Below are positions 1 through 8,277 of a stretch of DNA of 13,470 bases, piece by piece; the stretch's first letter is position 1; each line of letters starts with the position of its first letter. The position numbers and the translations under genes were made by a program. The stretch comes from Bordetella parapertussis (GTDB lineage: Bacteria > Pseudomonadota > Gammaproteobacteria > Burkholderiales > Burkholderiaceae_B), in NCBI GenBank assembly GCA_945869355.1, contig CAMBPA010000006.1, positions 1 through 13,470 on the forward strand, in the 5' to 3' direction. The notes under the pieces were generated by a model. It was not told the origin of the DNA, made no database searches, and worked only from the letters and a program-made list of their open reading frames with translations.

Positions 1-731
1 CGCACATGTTGCTTGCCCAGCTGATGCGCTTGCTTTAGCGCATGATCCACCGCATCCACATCATGACCGTTATTGACCCGCACGATATTCCAGCCATAGC
101 CTTCAAAGCGCTTGGCGGTGTCGTCGGCAAACCAGTTCTCTACTTTGCCATCAATCGAAATGCCGTTGTCGTCATAAAGAACGATGAGCTTAGACAAGCG
201 CAAAGTGCCCGCAAGCGAACAGACTTCGTGCGAAATGCCTTCCATCAAACAGCCATCACCCACAAACGCGTAGGTGTGGTGGTCAACAATTGTGTGCTCG
301 GGGCGGTTAAATTCCGCAGCCAACAAGGCCTCAGTCAGTGCCATGCCCACGGCGTTAGCCAAACCTTGCCCCAAGGGACCCGTCGTCGTTTCAACGCCTG
401 GCGTGATACCGACTTCCGGGTGGCCCGGCGTTTTTGAGTGCAGTTGACGGAACTTGCGCAGTTCATCTAAGGGCAAGTCGTAGCCGGTCAGGTGGAGCAA
501 TGCATAAAGCAGCATGGATCCGTGGCCATTAGAGAGCACGAAACGATCTCGATTTGCCCAAGCAGGGTCGGCCGGATTGTGTTGTAAGTGGCGTGTGAAC
601 AGCGCCTGAGCCATTTCGGCCATGCCCATCGGGGCGCCTGGATGCCCAGAATTGGCTTGCTGGACAGCATCCATCGCCAGAGCGCGGATAGCGTCGGCCA
701 GTTTGACAGGGGTTTGGTTGGATTGGCTCAT
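1..731 (-). CDS. tkt: Transketolase, N-terminal part (runs off the left edge)
   Basis: Transketolase moves two-carbon ketol units between sugar phosphates in the pentose phosphate and Calvin pathways, using thiamine diphosphate (TPP) and a divalent metal. The reverse strand reads without a break from ATG at 731 to the edge, giving 243 residues (family length is about 660). Visible family motifs: SGHPGAPMG at residues 28-36, [11 protein letters not shown] near 67-76 with H70, GPLGQG at 118-123, and the TPP/metal motif GDGCLMEG at 158-165 ending in DDN at 187-189. This is the pyrophosphate-binding N-terminal domain; the pyrimidine and C-terminal domains lie outside. The start is supported by CAGGGA at 740-745, 8 nt upstream. 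It is divergent from rsmE across about 100 bp. Whether gap or pgk follows cannot be seen. The family call is secure. Confidence 0.96.
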   Translation of the reverse strand, partial: MSQSNQTPVKLADAIRALAMDAVQQANSGHPGAPMGMAEMAQALFTRHLQHNPADPAWANRDRFVLSNGHGSMLLYALLHLTGYDLPLDELRKFRQLHSKTPGHPEVGITPGVETTTGPLGQGLANAVGMALTEALLAAEFNRPEHTIVDHHTYAFVGDGCLMEGISHEVCSLAGTLRLSKLIVLYDDNGISIDGKVENWFADDTAKRFEGYGWNIVRVNNGHDVDAVDHALKQAHQLGKQHV

Positions 732-834
732 GCGATGTATCCCTGACCAAGCGGCCGCAGGATCAAAAAATGGGTTACAAAACACAAGAGTTTAGCACCC
801 GTACATCCCCCTATCTCCCGTCTGAGTCGCCCTG
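732..834. promoter_or_regulatory. Divergent intergenic region between tkt and rsmE
   Basis: This 103 bp gap must hold the start signals for tkt (leftward) and rsmE (rightward), because the two genes diverge. A good ribosome binding site for tkt is visible at 740-745. I looked for sigma-70 promoters on both strands and found no pair of -35 and -10 hexamers good enough to call. A short A/T-rich stretch at about 762-785 is the most promoter-like part. No hairpin or operator repeat stands out. Confidence 0.4.
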
Positions 835-1569
835 ATGACAGCACCCCGTTTTTACTGCCCAGACCCAATTTCGGGCAATCAAACCCTCGCACTCCCCGCT
901 TCTGTTGCGCATCACATCCGGGTGCGCCGCTTAGCCGCTGGATGCGAAATTGTGCTCTTTGATGGTCAGGGCGGAGAAATCTCCGGTGTGCTTGATTTTG
1001 ATGGAAAAACAGCGCAGGCAAGGCTTGGGGACCGCAATCAAAGAGAAGCCGAACTCGGGGGTGCGCTCACACTCATTCAAGGTCTCCCGTCCGGCGACAA
1101 AATGGATTGGATCATCGAAAAAGCGGTTGAGCTTGGCGTGCAGCGCCTCATCCCGATTGCCGCCCAACGCAGCGTACTCAAGCTCACGGGCGATCGTCTG
1201 GACAAGCGCTTGCTGCACTGGCAAGGCATTGTGATTTCTGCTTCAGAGCAGTGTGGCCGCAATCGTTTAATGCAGATTTTGCCACCTCAAAATATAGAGC
1301 AAGCACTTACTATCAAGAATTTGGGCCTGGTACTGCTGTGCGATCCTGCTGCCGAAAACGATCTCAGTGCCACACTACTTAAACAACAGGCGGCGGTGCA
1401 CGCAAGCGTCAGCTTTCTGATTGGACCTGAGGGTGGCTGGAGCAATGAAGAACTTCAGACCACTCGCCAATCTAAGGTGAGCAGCGTGCGCTTTGGGCAA
1501 CGGGTGCTCCGCAGTGAAACCGCTGGGCTCGCGCTCGTTGCAGCGACGACCGCCCTGTTAGGCTGGTAG
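835..1569 (+). CDS. rsmE: 16S rRNA (uracil(1498)-N(3))-methyltransferase RsmE
   Basis: RsmE uses S-adenosylmethionine to methylate N3 of U1498 in helix 44 of 16S rRNA, near the decoding centre. The 244-residue protein has the usual family length and is a SPOUT-class (trefoil-knot) methyltransferase. The N-terminal PUA-like RNA-binding part covers about residues 1-70. Conserved stretches include LPSGDKMDWIIEKAVELG (84-101), the SEQCGR motif (137-142), and the SAM-binding knot motifs LIGPEGG (195-201) and LRSETAGL (225-232). The ATG at 835 fits the usual family beginning (RFYC), though I see no strong Shine-Dalgarno sequence before it. The gene stands alone: tkt diverges from it and the barstar gene converges on it 43 bp after its stop. 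Confidence 0.95.
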   Translation: MTAPRFYCPDPISGNQTLALPASVAHHIRVRRLAAGCEIVLFDGQGGEISGVLDFDGKTAQARLGDRNQREAELGGALTLIQGLPSGDKMDWIIEKAVELGVQRLIPIAAQRSVLKLTGDRLDKRLLHWQGIVISASEQCGRNRLMQILPPQNIEQALTIKNLGLVLLCDPAAENDLSATLLKQQAAVHASVSFLIGPEGGWSNEELQTTRQSKVSSVRFGQRVLRSETAGLALVAATTALLGW

Positions 1570-1571
1570 CG

Positions 1572-1592
1572 AGCACTCTAGATGAGGGTGCT
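1572..1592 (+). terminator. Weak stem-loop after rsmE
   Basis: Just after the rsmE stop, AGCACTC can pair with GGGTGCT across a loop of about seven bases, with one G-U pair in the plus-strand RNA. On the minus strand the same position is a mismatch, so the stem suits the rsmE transcript better. No U-run follows, so it is at best a weak terminator or a 3' end stabiliser. Confidence 0.25.
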
Positions 1593-1612
1593 TCAAGACG
1601 CACGCAGCCGAA

Positions 1613-2080
1613 CTAACTGGGCTCGTCGCTCCAATTATGAACAACACCAGGCTTGGCGTCGTCGTGCCTACCGGCATGGTGAATGCCATAGATGAAGACC
1701 AACTTGTTTTCACGAGCGTAGCTCACCGTATCGTTCAAGACCTGCAAGAACTGATGACCATCCATCACAATGGCTGGATCAGCCGAATGAAGCTTATCGA
1801 GAACAAGCACCAAACCGCCATCTTTTTGATCTTGCAAGGTATCTCGCAAGCAATCAAACAAGCCGTCAAAATCACCGCCAAAAAACTGAGGATAGTCCAC
1901 TGCCTTGACGATGGCTCGGAACACCGCGGAGCGGCTACGGGCCTTATCGCAATCGGCAACGCACCATGCCAGGCCATGCTCTTTTGCCGCTTCAGCCACC
2001 AGGTCGCGCCCAGTCACAGGATCAAAATCCCCCCCGCGCTTTAACAGCTGACGCAACGCCGGATCAACCGCCTTTCCCAT
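1613..2080 (-). CDS. Solo barstar-family protein (putative ribonuclease inhibitor)
   Basis: Barstar binds and blocks the ribonuclease barnase; many proteobacteria carry barstar-fold proteins of unknown target. This 155-residue cytoplasmic protein has no signal peptide. Residues 63-81 (YPQFFGG, then DFDGLFDCL) match the barstar core YYGENLDALWDCL. The equivalents of barnase-binding D35 and D39 are kept (D72 and D76), W38 is replaced by F75, and the position of E76 looks like H109 in GHQFLQVL. The N-terminal 50 residues and the C-terminal tail after 130, rich in His and Asp (YGIHHAGRHDD), extend beyond the roughly 90-residue classic fold. The start is firm: AAGGAG at 2089-2094 lies 8 nt before the ATG. 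No barnase-like gene is visible nearby. It follows maeB on the same strand after a 167 to 168 bp gap with a stem-loop. The family call is good; the function is not known. Confidence 0.75.
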   Translation of the reverse strand: MGKAVDPALRQLLKRGGDFDPVTGRDLVAEAAKEHGLAWCVADCDKARSRSAVFRAIVKAVDYPQFFGGDFDGLFDCLRDTLQDQKDGGLVLVLDKLHSADPAIVMDGHQFLQVLNDTVSYARENKLVFIYGIHHAGRHDDAKPGVVHNWSDEPS

Positions 2081-2185
2081 ACAAATGGCTCCTTGAATAG
2101 GTTAGGACAATAACTCGCCAGTGACCAGTTTGGAAGTGGCTGAAGCCCTTTCTTTTCCAGAAGAGCACAAAAATCGATGAAGGAC

Positions 2186-2233
2186 AGCACCCGCACCCAC
2201 CAACATTCGAGAGTTTCGTGGGCGCGGGATGCT
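2186..2233 (-). terminator. Stem-loop between maeB and the barstar gene
   Basis: Plus-strand arms AGCACCCGCACCCAC (2186-2200) and GTGGGCGCGGGATGCT (2218-2233) form a GC-rich stem of 15 pairs with one bulged base and a 17-nt loop, beginning about 15 nt past the maeB stop. Read as minus-strand RNA the odd position is a G-U pair; read as plus-strand RNA it is an A-C mismatch, which favours use by maeB transcripts. The minus-strand U-run (five U) comes only about 12 nt after the stem. A T-rich run directly follows the stem on the plus strand instead. It may terminate in either direction or stabilise the maeB mRNA end. Confidence 0.5.
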
Positions 2234-2247
2234 AATTTTTACTTTTA

Positions 2248-4563
2248 TTACAACAGCTTAGCTTGCATGCCGCTGTGCCGAGGATCGTTCGCCTCGACCA
2301 CGGTCAGTGCTGTCATATTGACAATACGGCGAACGGTCGCACTCGTTGTCAAAATATGTACGGGTGCGTTTGCCCCTAACAAGAACGGGCCCACCGCAAC
2401 GTTGCCTCCCGCGGCTGTCTTCAACAAGTTGTAGGCAATATTGCCTGAGTCCACATTCGGACACACCAGCAGATTCGCAGCCCCCTTCAAGGTGGACGAG
2501 GGCAGGATCCTCAAGCGCAACGCTTCGCTCAACGCGCAATCGCCATGCATCTCACCGTCAACCTCGAGGTCCGGAGCTTTAGCCCGGATAATCTCGAGCG
2601 CTTTTTGCATTTTGCTACCCGACGCCGAACTCCCCGATCCGAAGTTTGAACGCGACAGCAACGCAGCCTTAGGCGTTAAATTCAAACGTCGCATTTGATC
2701 GGCCGCCGCAATCGTGAATTCAGCAATTTGTTCTGCCGTGGGATCATCGTTGATGTGCGTATCGACCAGCGCCAGCGTCTGCTCAGGCAACAGCAGGATA
2801 TTCATCGCAGCGTAGGTCGTCGCGCCTGCGCGCTTACCTATCATTTCATCTACGAACTTAAGATGATCGTGATAGCCACTGACGGTGCCGCAAATCATGC
2901 CATCCGCATCGCCCATGCGCACCATGGTCGCGCCGATCAAGGTCAGCCGACGACGCATTTCGACGCGTGCCATTTCTTTAGTCACGCCATGGCGACACAT
3001 TTTTTCCCAATACACCGTCCAGTATTGATTGAAACGCTCATCGAACTCTGGGTTAGTGACCTCCACATCTTCACCAAGGCGCAAACGCAACCCAAACTTC
3101 GAAATACGATCCTTCAATACGGAAGGACGACCCACAAGAATTGGCTTCGCCAGCTTTTCGTCAACGATGACCTGCACCGCACGCAAGACGCGCTCGTCCT
3201 CGCCTTCCGTAAACACAATCCGCGCGCGTCCGCCTTCACGTACACGCGATTTAGCGACGGAGAACAACGGTCGCATAAAAGCACCCGAGCGATATACGAA
3301 TTGTTCGAGTTGCTCGACGTAGGCATCGAGATCAGCAATCGGACGCGTCGCGACACCGCCTTCCATCGCCGCTTTTGCCACCGCCGGAGCGATACGCACA
3401 ATTAAGCGTGGATCAAACGGCTTAGGAATAAAAGAGTTCGGTCCGAAAGCGACATCGTAGTGACCGTAGGCGGCAGCGACGACTTCGCTTTGTTCTTCTT
3501 GGGCAAGCTTGGCAATTGCGACGACGGCCGCCTTTTCCATCTCACGGGTGATGGTTGTGGCACCCACATCCAACGCGCCGCGAAAAATATACGGGAAGCA
3601 CAAGACGTTGTTGACCTGATTAGGATAGTCCGAGCGTCCTGTTGCCATCACGATGTCATCACGCACCGCGTGCGCCTCAGCGGGAAGGATCTCAGGATCG
3701 GGGTTGGCGAGCGCCAGAATTAGGGGACGAGCGGCCATTACCTTCACCATCTCAGGCTTGAGCACGCCACCCGCTGACAAACCAAGAAACACGTCGGCTT
3801 CGGAAATAATATCCGCAAGTTTGCGTGCATCCGTTTTTTGCGCAAAGCGCTGCTTGTCAGGATCCATCAAGGTGGTACGACCTTCGTACACGACACCTTC
3901 AATGTCTGACACCCAGATATTTTTAAGCGGTAATCCAAGGTCAACCATCAGGTCCAGACATGCTAGCGCCGCAGCGCCTGCACCGGACACCACCACTTTT
4001 ACTTTATCAATTTCCTTACCGACAACCTTCAACCCGTTGATAAACGCCGCAGATACACAGATCGCCGTGCCATGCTGATCATCATGGAACACAGGAATGC
4101 GCATACGCTCACGCAATTTACGCTCAACGATAAAGCACTCGGGCGCCTTGATATCTTCTAAGTTGATACCGCCAAAGGTCGGCTCAAGGCCAGCGATAAT
4201 TTCGACGAGTTTGAGAGGATCTTGCTCGTTAATTTCGATATCGAACACATCGATGCCAGCGAACTTCTTAAACAAAACGGCCTTGCCCTCCATCACAGGC
4301 TTAGACGCCAACGGGCCGATGTTGCCTAATCCAAGCACAGCTGTGCCGTTGGTGATGACCCCGACCAAATTTCCACGTGCGGTGTAGCGAAATGCATTCG
4401 CAGGGTCCGCAACGATTTCTTCGCACGCCGCCGCAACACCTGGCGAATACGCCAAGGCTAAGTCCCGTTGGTTAGACAGCATCTTTGTCGGGGCAATCGA
4501 GATTTTGCCGGGGCGGCCTTGCTCGTGATATTCGAGCGCGGCTTTGCGAAACGTTTCTTCCAT
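2248..4563 (-). CDS. maeB: NADP-dependent malic enzyme with C-terminal phosphotransacetylase-like domain
   Basis: MaeB oxidatively decarboxylates malate to pyruvate with NADP, linking the TCA cycle to pyruvate and NADPH supply. From ATG at 4563 it is 771 residues, close to typical MaeB length (E. coli 759). The malic enzyme part covers about 1-430: [11 protein letters not shown] near 39, [10 protein letters not shown] near 158-167 (metal and substrate site), the Rossmann motif GAGAAALA at 194-201, ALANPDPE near 284-291, and SDYPNQVNN at 311-319. Residues about 437-771 match phosphotransacetylase ([13 protein letters not shown], then [15 protein letters not shown]); in this family that domain is regulatory, commonly acetyl-CoA responsive, and is not thought to be catalytic. 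An in-frame TTG at 4587 would add eight residues (MNSLVLFI) with no Shine-Dalgarno support, so I prefer the ATG. The gene starts 39 bp after the FAD-oxidase-like gene on the same strand, so the two are probably co-transcribed. Confidence 0.95.
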   Translation of the reverse strand: MEETFRKAALEYHEQGRPGKISIAPTKMLSNQRDLALAYSPGVAAACEEIVADPANAFRYTARGNLVGVITNGTAVLGLGNIGPLASKPVMEGKAVLFKKFAGIDVFDIEINEQDPLKLVEIIAGLEPTFGGINLEDIKAPECFIVERKLRERMRIPVFHDDQHGTAICVSAAFINGLKVVGKEIDKVKVVVSGAGAAALACLDLMVDLGLPLKNIWVSDIEGVVYEGRTTLMDPDKQRFAQKTDARKLADIISEADVFLGLSAGGVLKPEMVKVMAARPLILALANPDPEILPAEAHAVRDDIVMATGRSDYPNQVNNVLCFPYIFRGALDVGATTITREMEKAAVVAIAKLAQEEQSEVVAAAYGHYDVAFGPNSFIPKPFDPRLIVRIAPAVAKAAMEGGVATRPIADLDAYVEQLEQFVYRSGAFMRPLFSVAKSRVREGGRARIVFTEGEDERVLRAVQVIVDEKLAKPILVGRPSVLKDRISKFGLRLRLGEDVEVTNPEFDERFNQYWTVYWEKMCRHGVTKEMARVEMRRRLTLIGATMVRMGDADGMICGTVSGYHDHLKFVDEMIGKRAGATTYAAMNILLLPEQTLALVDTHINDDPTAEQIAEFTIAAADQMRRLNLTPKAALLSRSNFGSGSSASGSKMQKALEIIRAKAPDLEVDGEMHGDCALSEALRLRILPSSTLKGAANLLVCPNVDSGNIAYNLLKTAAGGNVAVGPFLLGANAPVHILTTSATVRRIVNMTALTVVEANDPRHSGMQAKLL

Positions 4564-4602
4564 AATGAAGAGCACCAATGAATTCAATAAGAGGCGTTAA
4601 TT

Positions 4603-5490
4603 TTAGTCGCTTTGGTCGGCAATCGAACCGAAAATCTCAGTTGGGTCAAGTATCTGCTTCACGGCTCGATCAATCGGTGCGAAATCAATCGGCAAGACTT
4701 TGACAAAGTTGTGCGTCGGCAGCTCGGTGCTCACAAACCAAACCGTCTGCACCCACCCCAACGCACCACCGTGACCATTGAACAGCCACGCCAGATTAGG
4801 CTCTAGGGGAGCCGTCGGTCGCAGCGCATCGAGCCGATAACGCAGTGGCCAACCCTCGGCAGACGCACTAGTCTCGAGCGGCACACTGTGGGCGAGTTCG
4901 AAAAGTTTTGGAATCATTCGCTGCGTCGTTAAGCTTCGCAATGGCGCTTGCGCACTCGCTCCAAAAGGGCCGAACACCTCAGCTGTGCCATCAGCCAATA
5001 ACGCCTGTATCTGCAAGACGCCGCTGAGATGGCACTGACCCGCAGGCCACCCACCACCGCGACGACTCGCTACCCATTGCGCTACGGTTTGCTGGGAGTC
5101 CGCTTGACGCACTGCCTGTATACCGACTCCTTGGAGCACACTCAGTAAGCTGCCCGCGTCCGCCCGCCAAATTGTTTGCTCCGCATCGACTGCTGCAACA
5201 CTCGCCCAAGGCGCCTGCGACGACACCCACAGTGCGCCACGACCAACGAGCGGTCGTACCTCTGAGTCTGCGAGCAAAAACTGCACACCAAACTCACGAC
5301 ACAAGGCAAAGGCATGGGTGAGATCGCCCTCGCGAGCAGGCTCAAGCCAAGCCTGCATCGTCTCGTGGCTATCATCCCAACGCACGCGCCCCTGGCAAGT
5401 GCGCGCCAGTCTCGCGCAAAACATCCCCCAGGGCGTTGCCGGCGTGCGGCGTCCTGTTAAGAAACTACGTCGCGAAGGTTTTGTAACCAC
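4603..5490 (-). CDS. Short FAD-linked-oxidase (PCMH)-like protein with a twin-arginine motif
   Basis: I do not recognise a named function. From GTG at 5490 the protein has 295 residues. Residues about 85-180 resemble the second half of a PCMH-type FAD-binding domain (ALWVSSQAPWASV, then WRADAGSLLSVL, then GGGWPAGQCHLSGVLQ, then LLADGTAEVFGPFG). The C-terminus, RAVKQILDPTEIFG, resembles the ending of FAD-linked oxidases such as GlcD/GlcE, where 'K..lDP..if' is common. At about 295 residues it is much shorter than catalytic members, and the usual FAD-diphosphate loop rich in Gly is not obvious, so FAD binding is unproven. SRRSFLTGRR at residues 6-15 matches the twin-arginine consensus, but no hydrophobic stretch follows. 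The start is uncertain: an upstream GTG at 5541 would run into the aminotransferase gene and lacks a ribosome site, and ATG at 5424 would remove the twin-arginine motif. It is probably co-transcribed with maeB. Confidence 0.6.
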   Translation of the reverse strand: MVTKPSRRSFLTGRRTPATPWGMFCARLARTCQGRVRWDDSHETMQAWLEPAREGDLTHAFALCREFGVQFLLADSEVRPLVGRGALWVSSQAPWASVAAVDAEQTIWRADAGSLLSVLQGVGIQAVRQADSQQTVAQWVASRRGGGWPAGQCHLSGVLQIQALLADGTAEVFGPFGASAQAPLRSLTTQRMIPKLFELAHSVPLETSASAEGWPLRYRLDALRPTAPLEPNLAWLFNGHGGALGWVQTVWFVSTELPTHNFVKVLPIDFAPIDRAVKQILDPTEIFGSIADQSD

Positions 5491-5495
5491 TACAA
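5481..5495. promoter_or_regulatory. Inverted repeat TTGTA-N5-TACAA at the divergent start region
   Basis: TTGTAACCACTACAA is an exact inverted repeat with 5-bp arms and a 5-bp spacer. It sits between the divergent oxidase-like and aminotransferase genes. TACAAT at 5491-5496 could be a -10 element for the aminotransferase, giving a leader of about 20 nt with its ribosome site at 5510-5515, but no good -35 hexamer lies 16-18 bp upstream. The repeat would overlap that -10, as an operator might. The arms are short enough to arise by chance, so this is a candidate only. Confidence 0.25.
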
Positions 5496-5509
5496 TTCGT
5501 GTCCAGGTT

Positions 5510-5515
5510 GGAGAG
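5510..5515 (+). promoter_or_regulatory. Ribosome binding site that sets the aminotransferase start
   Basis: GGAGAG lies 7 nt before ATG at 5523. The alternative in-frame GTG at 5499 has no such site and lies upstream of this one, so the ATG is the better start. Confidence 0.75.
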
Positions 5516-5522
5516 ATCAGAT

Positions 5523-6680
5523 ATGACAGCACTCGCAGCACGCACGCATGACACCGTCACGTTTCACGCGGTCGAGCTTTTAAAAGAGGCCTCGGCCCTT
5601 ACCCGCTCAGGCATCGACATTATCAGCCTTGGCGTGGGTGAACCAGACTTTACAGCCGCACCGAGGGTCGTGGCGGGCCTCGAAAGCGCCGCGCGTGCCG
5701 GCAAAAGTGGCTACTCACCCCCTGCGGGCTTACCGGAACTGCGCGAAGCCATTGCCGATTTTTACACGAACCAGCTCGGCGCGCGCGTCGACCCCGCCCG
5801 TGTGATTGTCACCTCGGGTGCGAGTGGTGCCCTGTTGCTCGCCGCGATGGCCTTAGTCAACCCAGGCGATGAAGTCCTGATGCCAGATCCTTGCTACCCA
5901 CCCAACCGCAACTTTGTTGGGGCGGCAGGTGGCACGACCACACTCATACCCACGAGCGCCTCCACCCGCTTTCAACTCAGTGCAGCCGATATCGCCCACC
6001 ACTGGGGTCCACACACGCGTGGCGTGTTGATTGCCTCGCCGAGTAACCCGACAGGCACCTCTATTGCGCGGGATGAACTGAGCCGCATTTTTAAAGAAGT
6101 GCGCGCGCGCGAAGGTTTTGTGATGATGGACGAGATTTATCTCAGTCTGTCCTACGACGGCACACCACAGTCGGCCCTCGCTTTAGACGACGAGATCATC
6201 ATCCTTAATAGTTTCTCGAAGTATTTCAATATGACAGGCTGGCGCCTTGGCTGGATGATCGTGCCCCAGCACCTTGTCGCGTCAATCGAGAAAATGGCCG
6301 CGAGCCTGGCCATCTGTGCGCCCACACTTGCCCAGCACGGCGCCCTCGAATGCTTTCACCCTGAATCACTCGCCTTGTACGAGACACGTCGTGAAGCATT
6401 TCGTCAAAGACGCGACTACCTCGTGCCCGCCTTGAGCTCTTTAAACATTACCGTCCCTGTCATGCCTGACGGCGCTTTTTACGTCTATGCTGACATCTCG
6501 GCACACGCTTCGGATAGCCGCGCATTTTCGGCTGCGTTATTACACGGTGCACGCGTGGCCGCAGTGGCGGGCTTGGATTTTGGTCCTGCACACGCTGCGC
6601 AAACGATGCGCTTTGCGTACACAACGAGTATTGAACGCCTACAAGAAGCCATACACCGCATCAAAACCTTCCTCGGCTAA
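5523..6680 (+). CDS. Class I PLP-dependent aminotransferase (AspC/AlaA-like)
   Basis: This is a fold-type I pyridoxal phosphate enzyme that moves an amino group between an amino acid and a 2-oxo acid in the cytoplasm. From ATG at 5523 it has 385 residues, normal for the family. Key sites: LGVGEPDF at 36-43, [15 protein letters not shown] at 63-77, [10 protein letters not shown] at 98-107, SNPTGT with N175, MMDEIY with D203 and Y206, [14 protein letters not shown] with the Schiff-base lysine K233 and R241, and the carboxylate-binding arginine R363 in MRFAY. All expected catalytic residues are present. The exact substrate (aspartate, alanine, an aromatic amino acid or N-succinyl-diaminopimelate) cannot be read from sequence. 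ubiD follows 49 bp downstream on the same strand with no terminator between, so they are likely co-transcribed. Confidence 0.92.
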   Translation: MTALAARTHDTVTFHAVELLKEASALTRSGIDIISLGVGEPDFTAAPRVVAGLESAARAGKSGYSPPAGLPELREAIADFYTNQLGARVDPARVIVTSGASGALLLAAMALVNPGDEVLMPDPCYPPNRNFVGAAGGTTTLIPTSASTRFQLSAADIAHHWGPHTRGVLIASPSNPTGTSIARDELSRIFKEVRAREGFVMMDEIYLSLSYDGTPQSALALDDEIIILNSFSKYFNMTGWRLGWMIVPQHLVASIEKMAASLAICAPTLAQHGALECFHPESLALYETRREAFRQRRDYLVPALSSLNITVPVMPDGAFYVYADISAHASDSRAFSAALLHGARVAAVAGLDFGPAHAAQTMRFAYTTSIERLQEAIHRIKTFLG

Positions 6681-6715
6681 CCTACACACAAACGACCTCA
6701 TCGCTTATAACGCTC

Positions 6716-6721
6716 AAAGGG
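6716..6721 (+). promoter_or_regulatory. Ribosome binding site supporting the TTG start of ubiD
   Basis: AAAGGG lies 8 nt before TTG at 6730. The reading frame is open upstream back into the aminotransferase gene, so this site and the alignment with E. coli UbiD decide the start. Confidence 0.6.
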
Positions 6722-6729
6722 TAGTCACG

Positions 6730-8277
6730 TTGAAATACAAAGATCTCAGAGACTTCATCTCACAACTCGAGCGCAATCAAGACCTCAAGCGCATTCAAAT
6801 CCCTGTTTCGACGTCATTAGAAATGACCGAAATCTCTGACCGCGTCCTCAAAGCAGAGGGGCCCGCACTGATTTTTGAACAGCCGACGCACAACGGCGCG
6901 CGTGGCAGCATGCCGGTCCTGACGAACTTATTTGGGACACCCACTCGTGTCGCACAAGGGATGGGAGCAGAGAACACCCTCGCGCTTCGCGAGATCGGCG
7001 AACTGCTCGCAAGCCTGCGCGAACCCGAAGCACCGAAGGGCTTTAAGGCCGCGCTGGCAAAGGTATCCATGCTCAAAGCTGCGCTATGGGATATGAGCCC
7101 AAAGACTGTGCGGAGCGCACCTTGCCAAGAGGTTGTGTGGGAAGGCAATGATGTCGATCTGGCCAAGCTACCGATTCAGACCTGTTGGCCTGGCGATGTC
7201 GCGCCGCTCTTGACCTGGGGCTTGGTTATTACGCGCGGGCCAAACGCCAAACGCCAAAATCTGGGCATCTACCGACAGCAGGTGATTGGCCGTAACAAGC
7301 TCATCATGCGCTGGCTATCGCACCGCGGCGGCGCACTAGATTTTAGAGATCACGCCTTAGCCAACCCAGGCAAGCCGTTCCCAATCGCTGTTGCGTTGGG
7401 CGCAGACCCTGCCACGACTCTCGGTGCTGTGACCCCCGTACCCGATTCGCTTTCCGAATATCAGTTCGCCGGGCTTCTTCGCGGAGCCCGTACAGAAGTG
7501 ACACAAGCGCTTGGCAGCGAGCTCTCCGTTCCTGCGACCGCAGAAATCGTGCTTGAAGGTCATTTGCTTCCCAGCACAGACCCGCGCGCAGTCAAACCCG
7601 TTGTGCCGGCAGGCGCCAATCCGCCACCCGCCTCGGACTATGAACTTGCGCTCGAGGGGCCATTTGGTGATCACACGGGCTACTACAACGAACAAGATTG
7701 GTTCCCCGTCTTTACGGTCGACCGCATCACCATGCGTCGCAACCCGATCTACCACTCCACCTACACCGGCAAGCCACCGGATGAACCGGCCGTGCTCGGG
7801 GTTGCCCTCAATGAAGTCTTTGTGCCGATCTTGCGCAGACAGCTCCCCGAAATCGTTGACTTTTATTTACCGCCTGAGGGCTGCAGCTATCGACTCGCCG
7901 TCGTCTCCATCCGCAAACAATATCCTGGACATGCGAAGCGGGTCATGTTTGGCCTGTGGAGCATTCTGCGGCAATTCATGTATACAAAATTTATCGTGGT
8001 CGTTGATGCAGATATCAATCCACGCGACTGGAAAGAAGTTGTTTGGGCGATGACAACGCGCATGGATCCTGTCAGGGATACGCTGCTTGTTGAGAACACA
8101 CCGATCGACTATCTTGATTTTGCTTCGCCTGTCTCCGGCCTCGGTGGAAAAATGGGGCTAGACGCCACTAACAAATGGGCGGGTGAAACCCAACGCGAAT
8201 GGGGCACGCCGATTCAAATGGACGCAGCAACCAAGACGCGTGTGGATGCGATGTGGAATCAGCTCGGACTCTTTTAA
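6730..8277 (+). CDS. ubiD: UbiD, 3-octaprenyl-4-hydroxybenzoate carboxy-lyase (TTG start)
   Basis: UbiD removes the carboxyl group from 4-hydroxy-3-polyprenylbenzoate in ubiquinone synthesis. It needs prenylated FMN made by UbiX, plus a metal and K+. From TTG at 6730 it has 515 residues and aligns with E. coli UbiD (497) from [10 protein letters not shown] to the end. The prFMN/metal region [10 protein letters not shown] (175-184, with N177 and R182) and [11 protein letters not shown] (194-204, with H198) is intact. So are AEIVLEG (271-277), [13 protein letters not shown] (309-321), [18 protein letters not shown] (340-357) and [15 protein letters not shown] (469-483). Between AEIVLEG and EGPFGDH it carries about 18 more residues than E. 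coli, rich in Pro and Ala. No ubiX is in view. Its stop codon overlaps the stop of the convergent permease gene in a shared TTAA at 8274-8277. Confidence 0.96.
   Translation: MKYKDLRDFISQLERNQDLKRIQIPVSTSLEMTEISDRVLKAEGPALIFEQPTHNGARGSMPVLTNLFGTPTRVAQGMGAENTLALREIGELLASLREPEAPKGFKAALAKVSMLKAALWDMSPKTVRSAPCQEVVWEGNDVDLAKLPIQTCWPGDVAPLLTWGLVITRGPNAKRQNLGIYRQQVIGRNKLIMRWLSHRGGALDFRDHALANPGKPFPIAVALGADPATTLGAVTPVPDSLSEYQFAGLLRGARTEVTQALGSELSVPATAEIVLEGHLLPSTDPRAVKPVVPAGANPPPASDYELALEGPFGDHTGYYNEQDWFPVFTVDRITMRRNPIYHSTYTGKPPDEPAVLGVALNEVFVPILRRQLPEIVDFYLPPEGCSYRLAVVSIRKQYPGHAKRVMFGLWSILRQFMYTKFIVVVDADINPRDWKEVVWAMTTRMDPVRDTLLVENTPIDYLDFASPVSGLGGKMGLDATNKWAGETQREWGTPIQMDAATKTRVDAMWNQLGLF

Noticed and set aside
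42..437. 131-residue plus-strand open frame
   Set aside because: It lies antisense to the clearly real transketolase N-terminus and its translation shows no domain; it is a shadow frame.
1637..2044. 135-residue plus-strand open frame
   Set aside because: It is antisense to the barstar-family gene, which has an ideal AAGGAG ribosome site and recognisable family motifs.
2695..3405. 236-residue plus-strand open frame
   Set aside because: It is antisense to the phosphotransacetylase-like half of maeB, is rich in Arg/His as typical of antisense frames, and has no recognisable motif.
5491..5541. Longer start (GTG at 5541) for the oxidase-like gene
   Set aside because: It would overlap the aminotransferase start codon and ribosome site, has no Shine-Dalgarno sequence, and the extra 17 residues precede the twin-arginine motif without adding a domain.
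6683..6711. Possible ubiD promoter: TACACA, 17 bp, TATAAC
   Set aside because: The hexamers look acceptable, but the start point would fall on the ribosome binding site at 6716-6721, leaving almost no leader. Co-transcription with the aminotransferase gene is simpler.
6487..6729. Upstream extension of the ubiD frame into the aminotransferase gene
   Set aside because: The extra residues overlap a real gene in another frame, do not match UbiD, and a TTG with AAAGGG 8 nt upstream gives the normal UbiD N-terminus.
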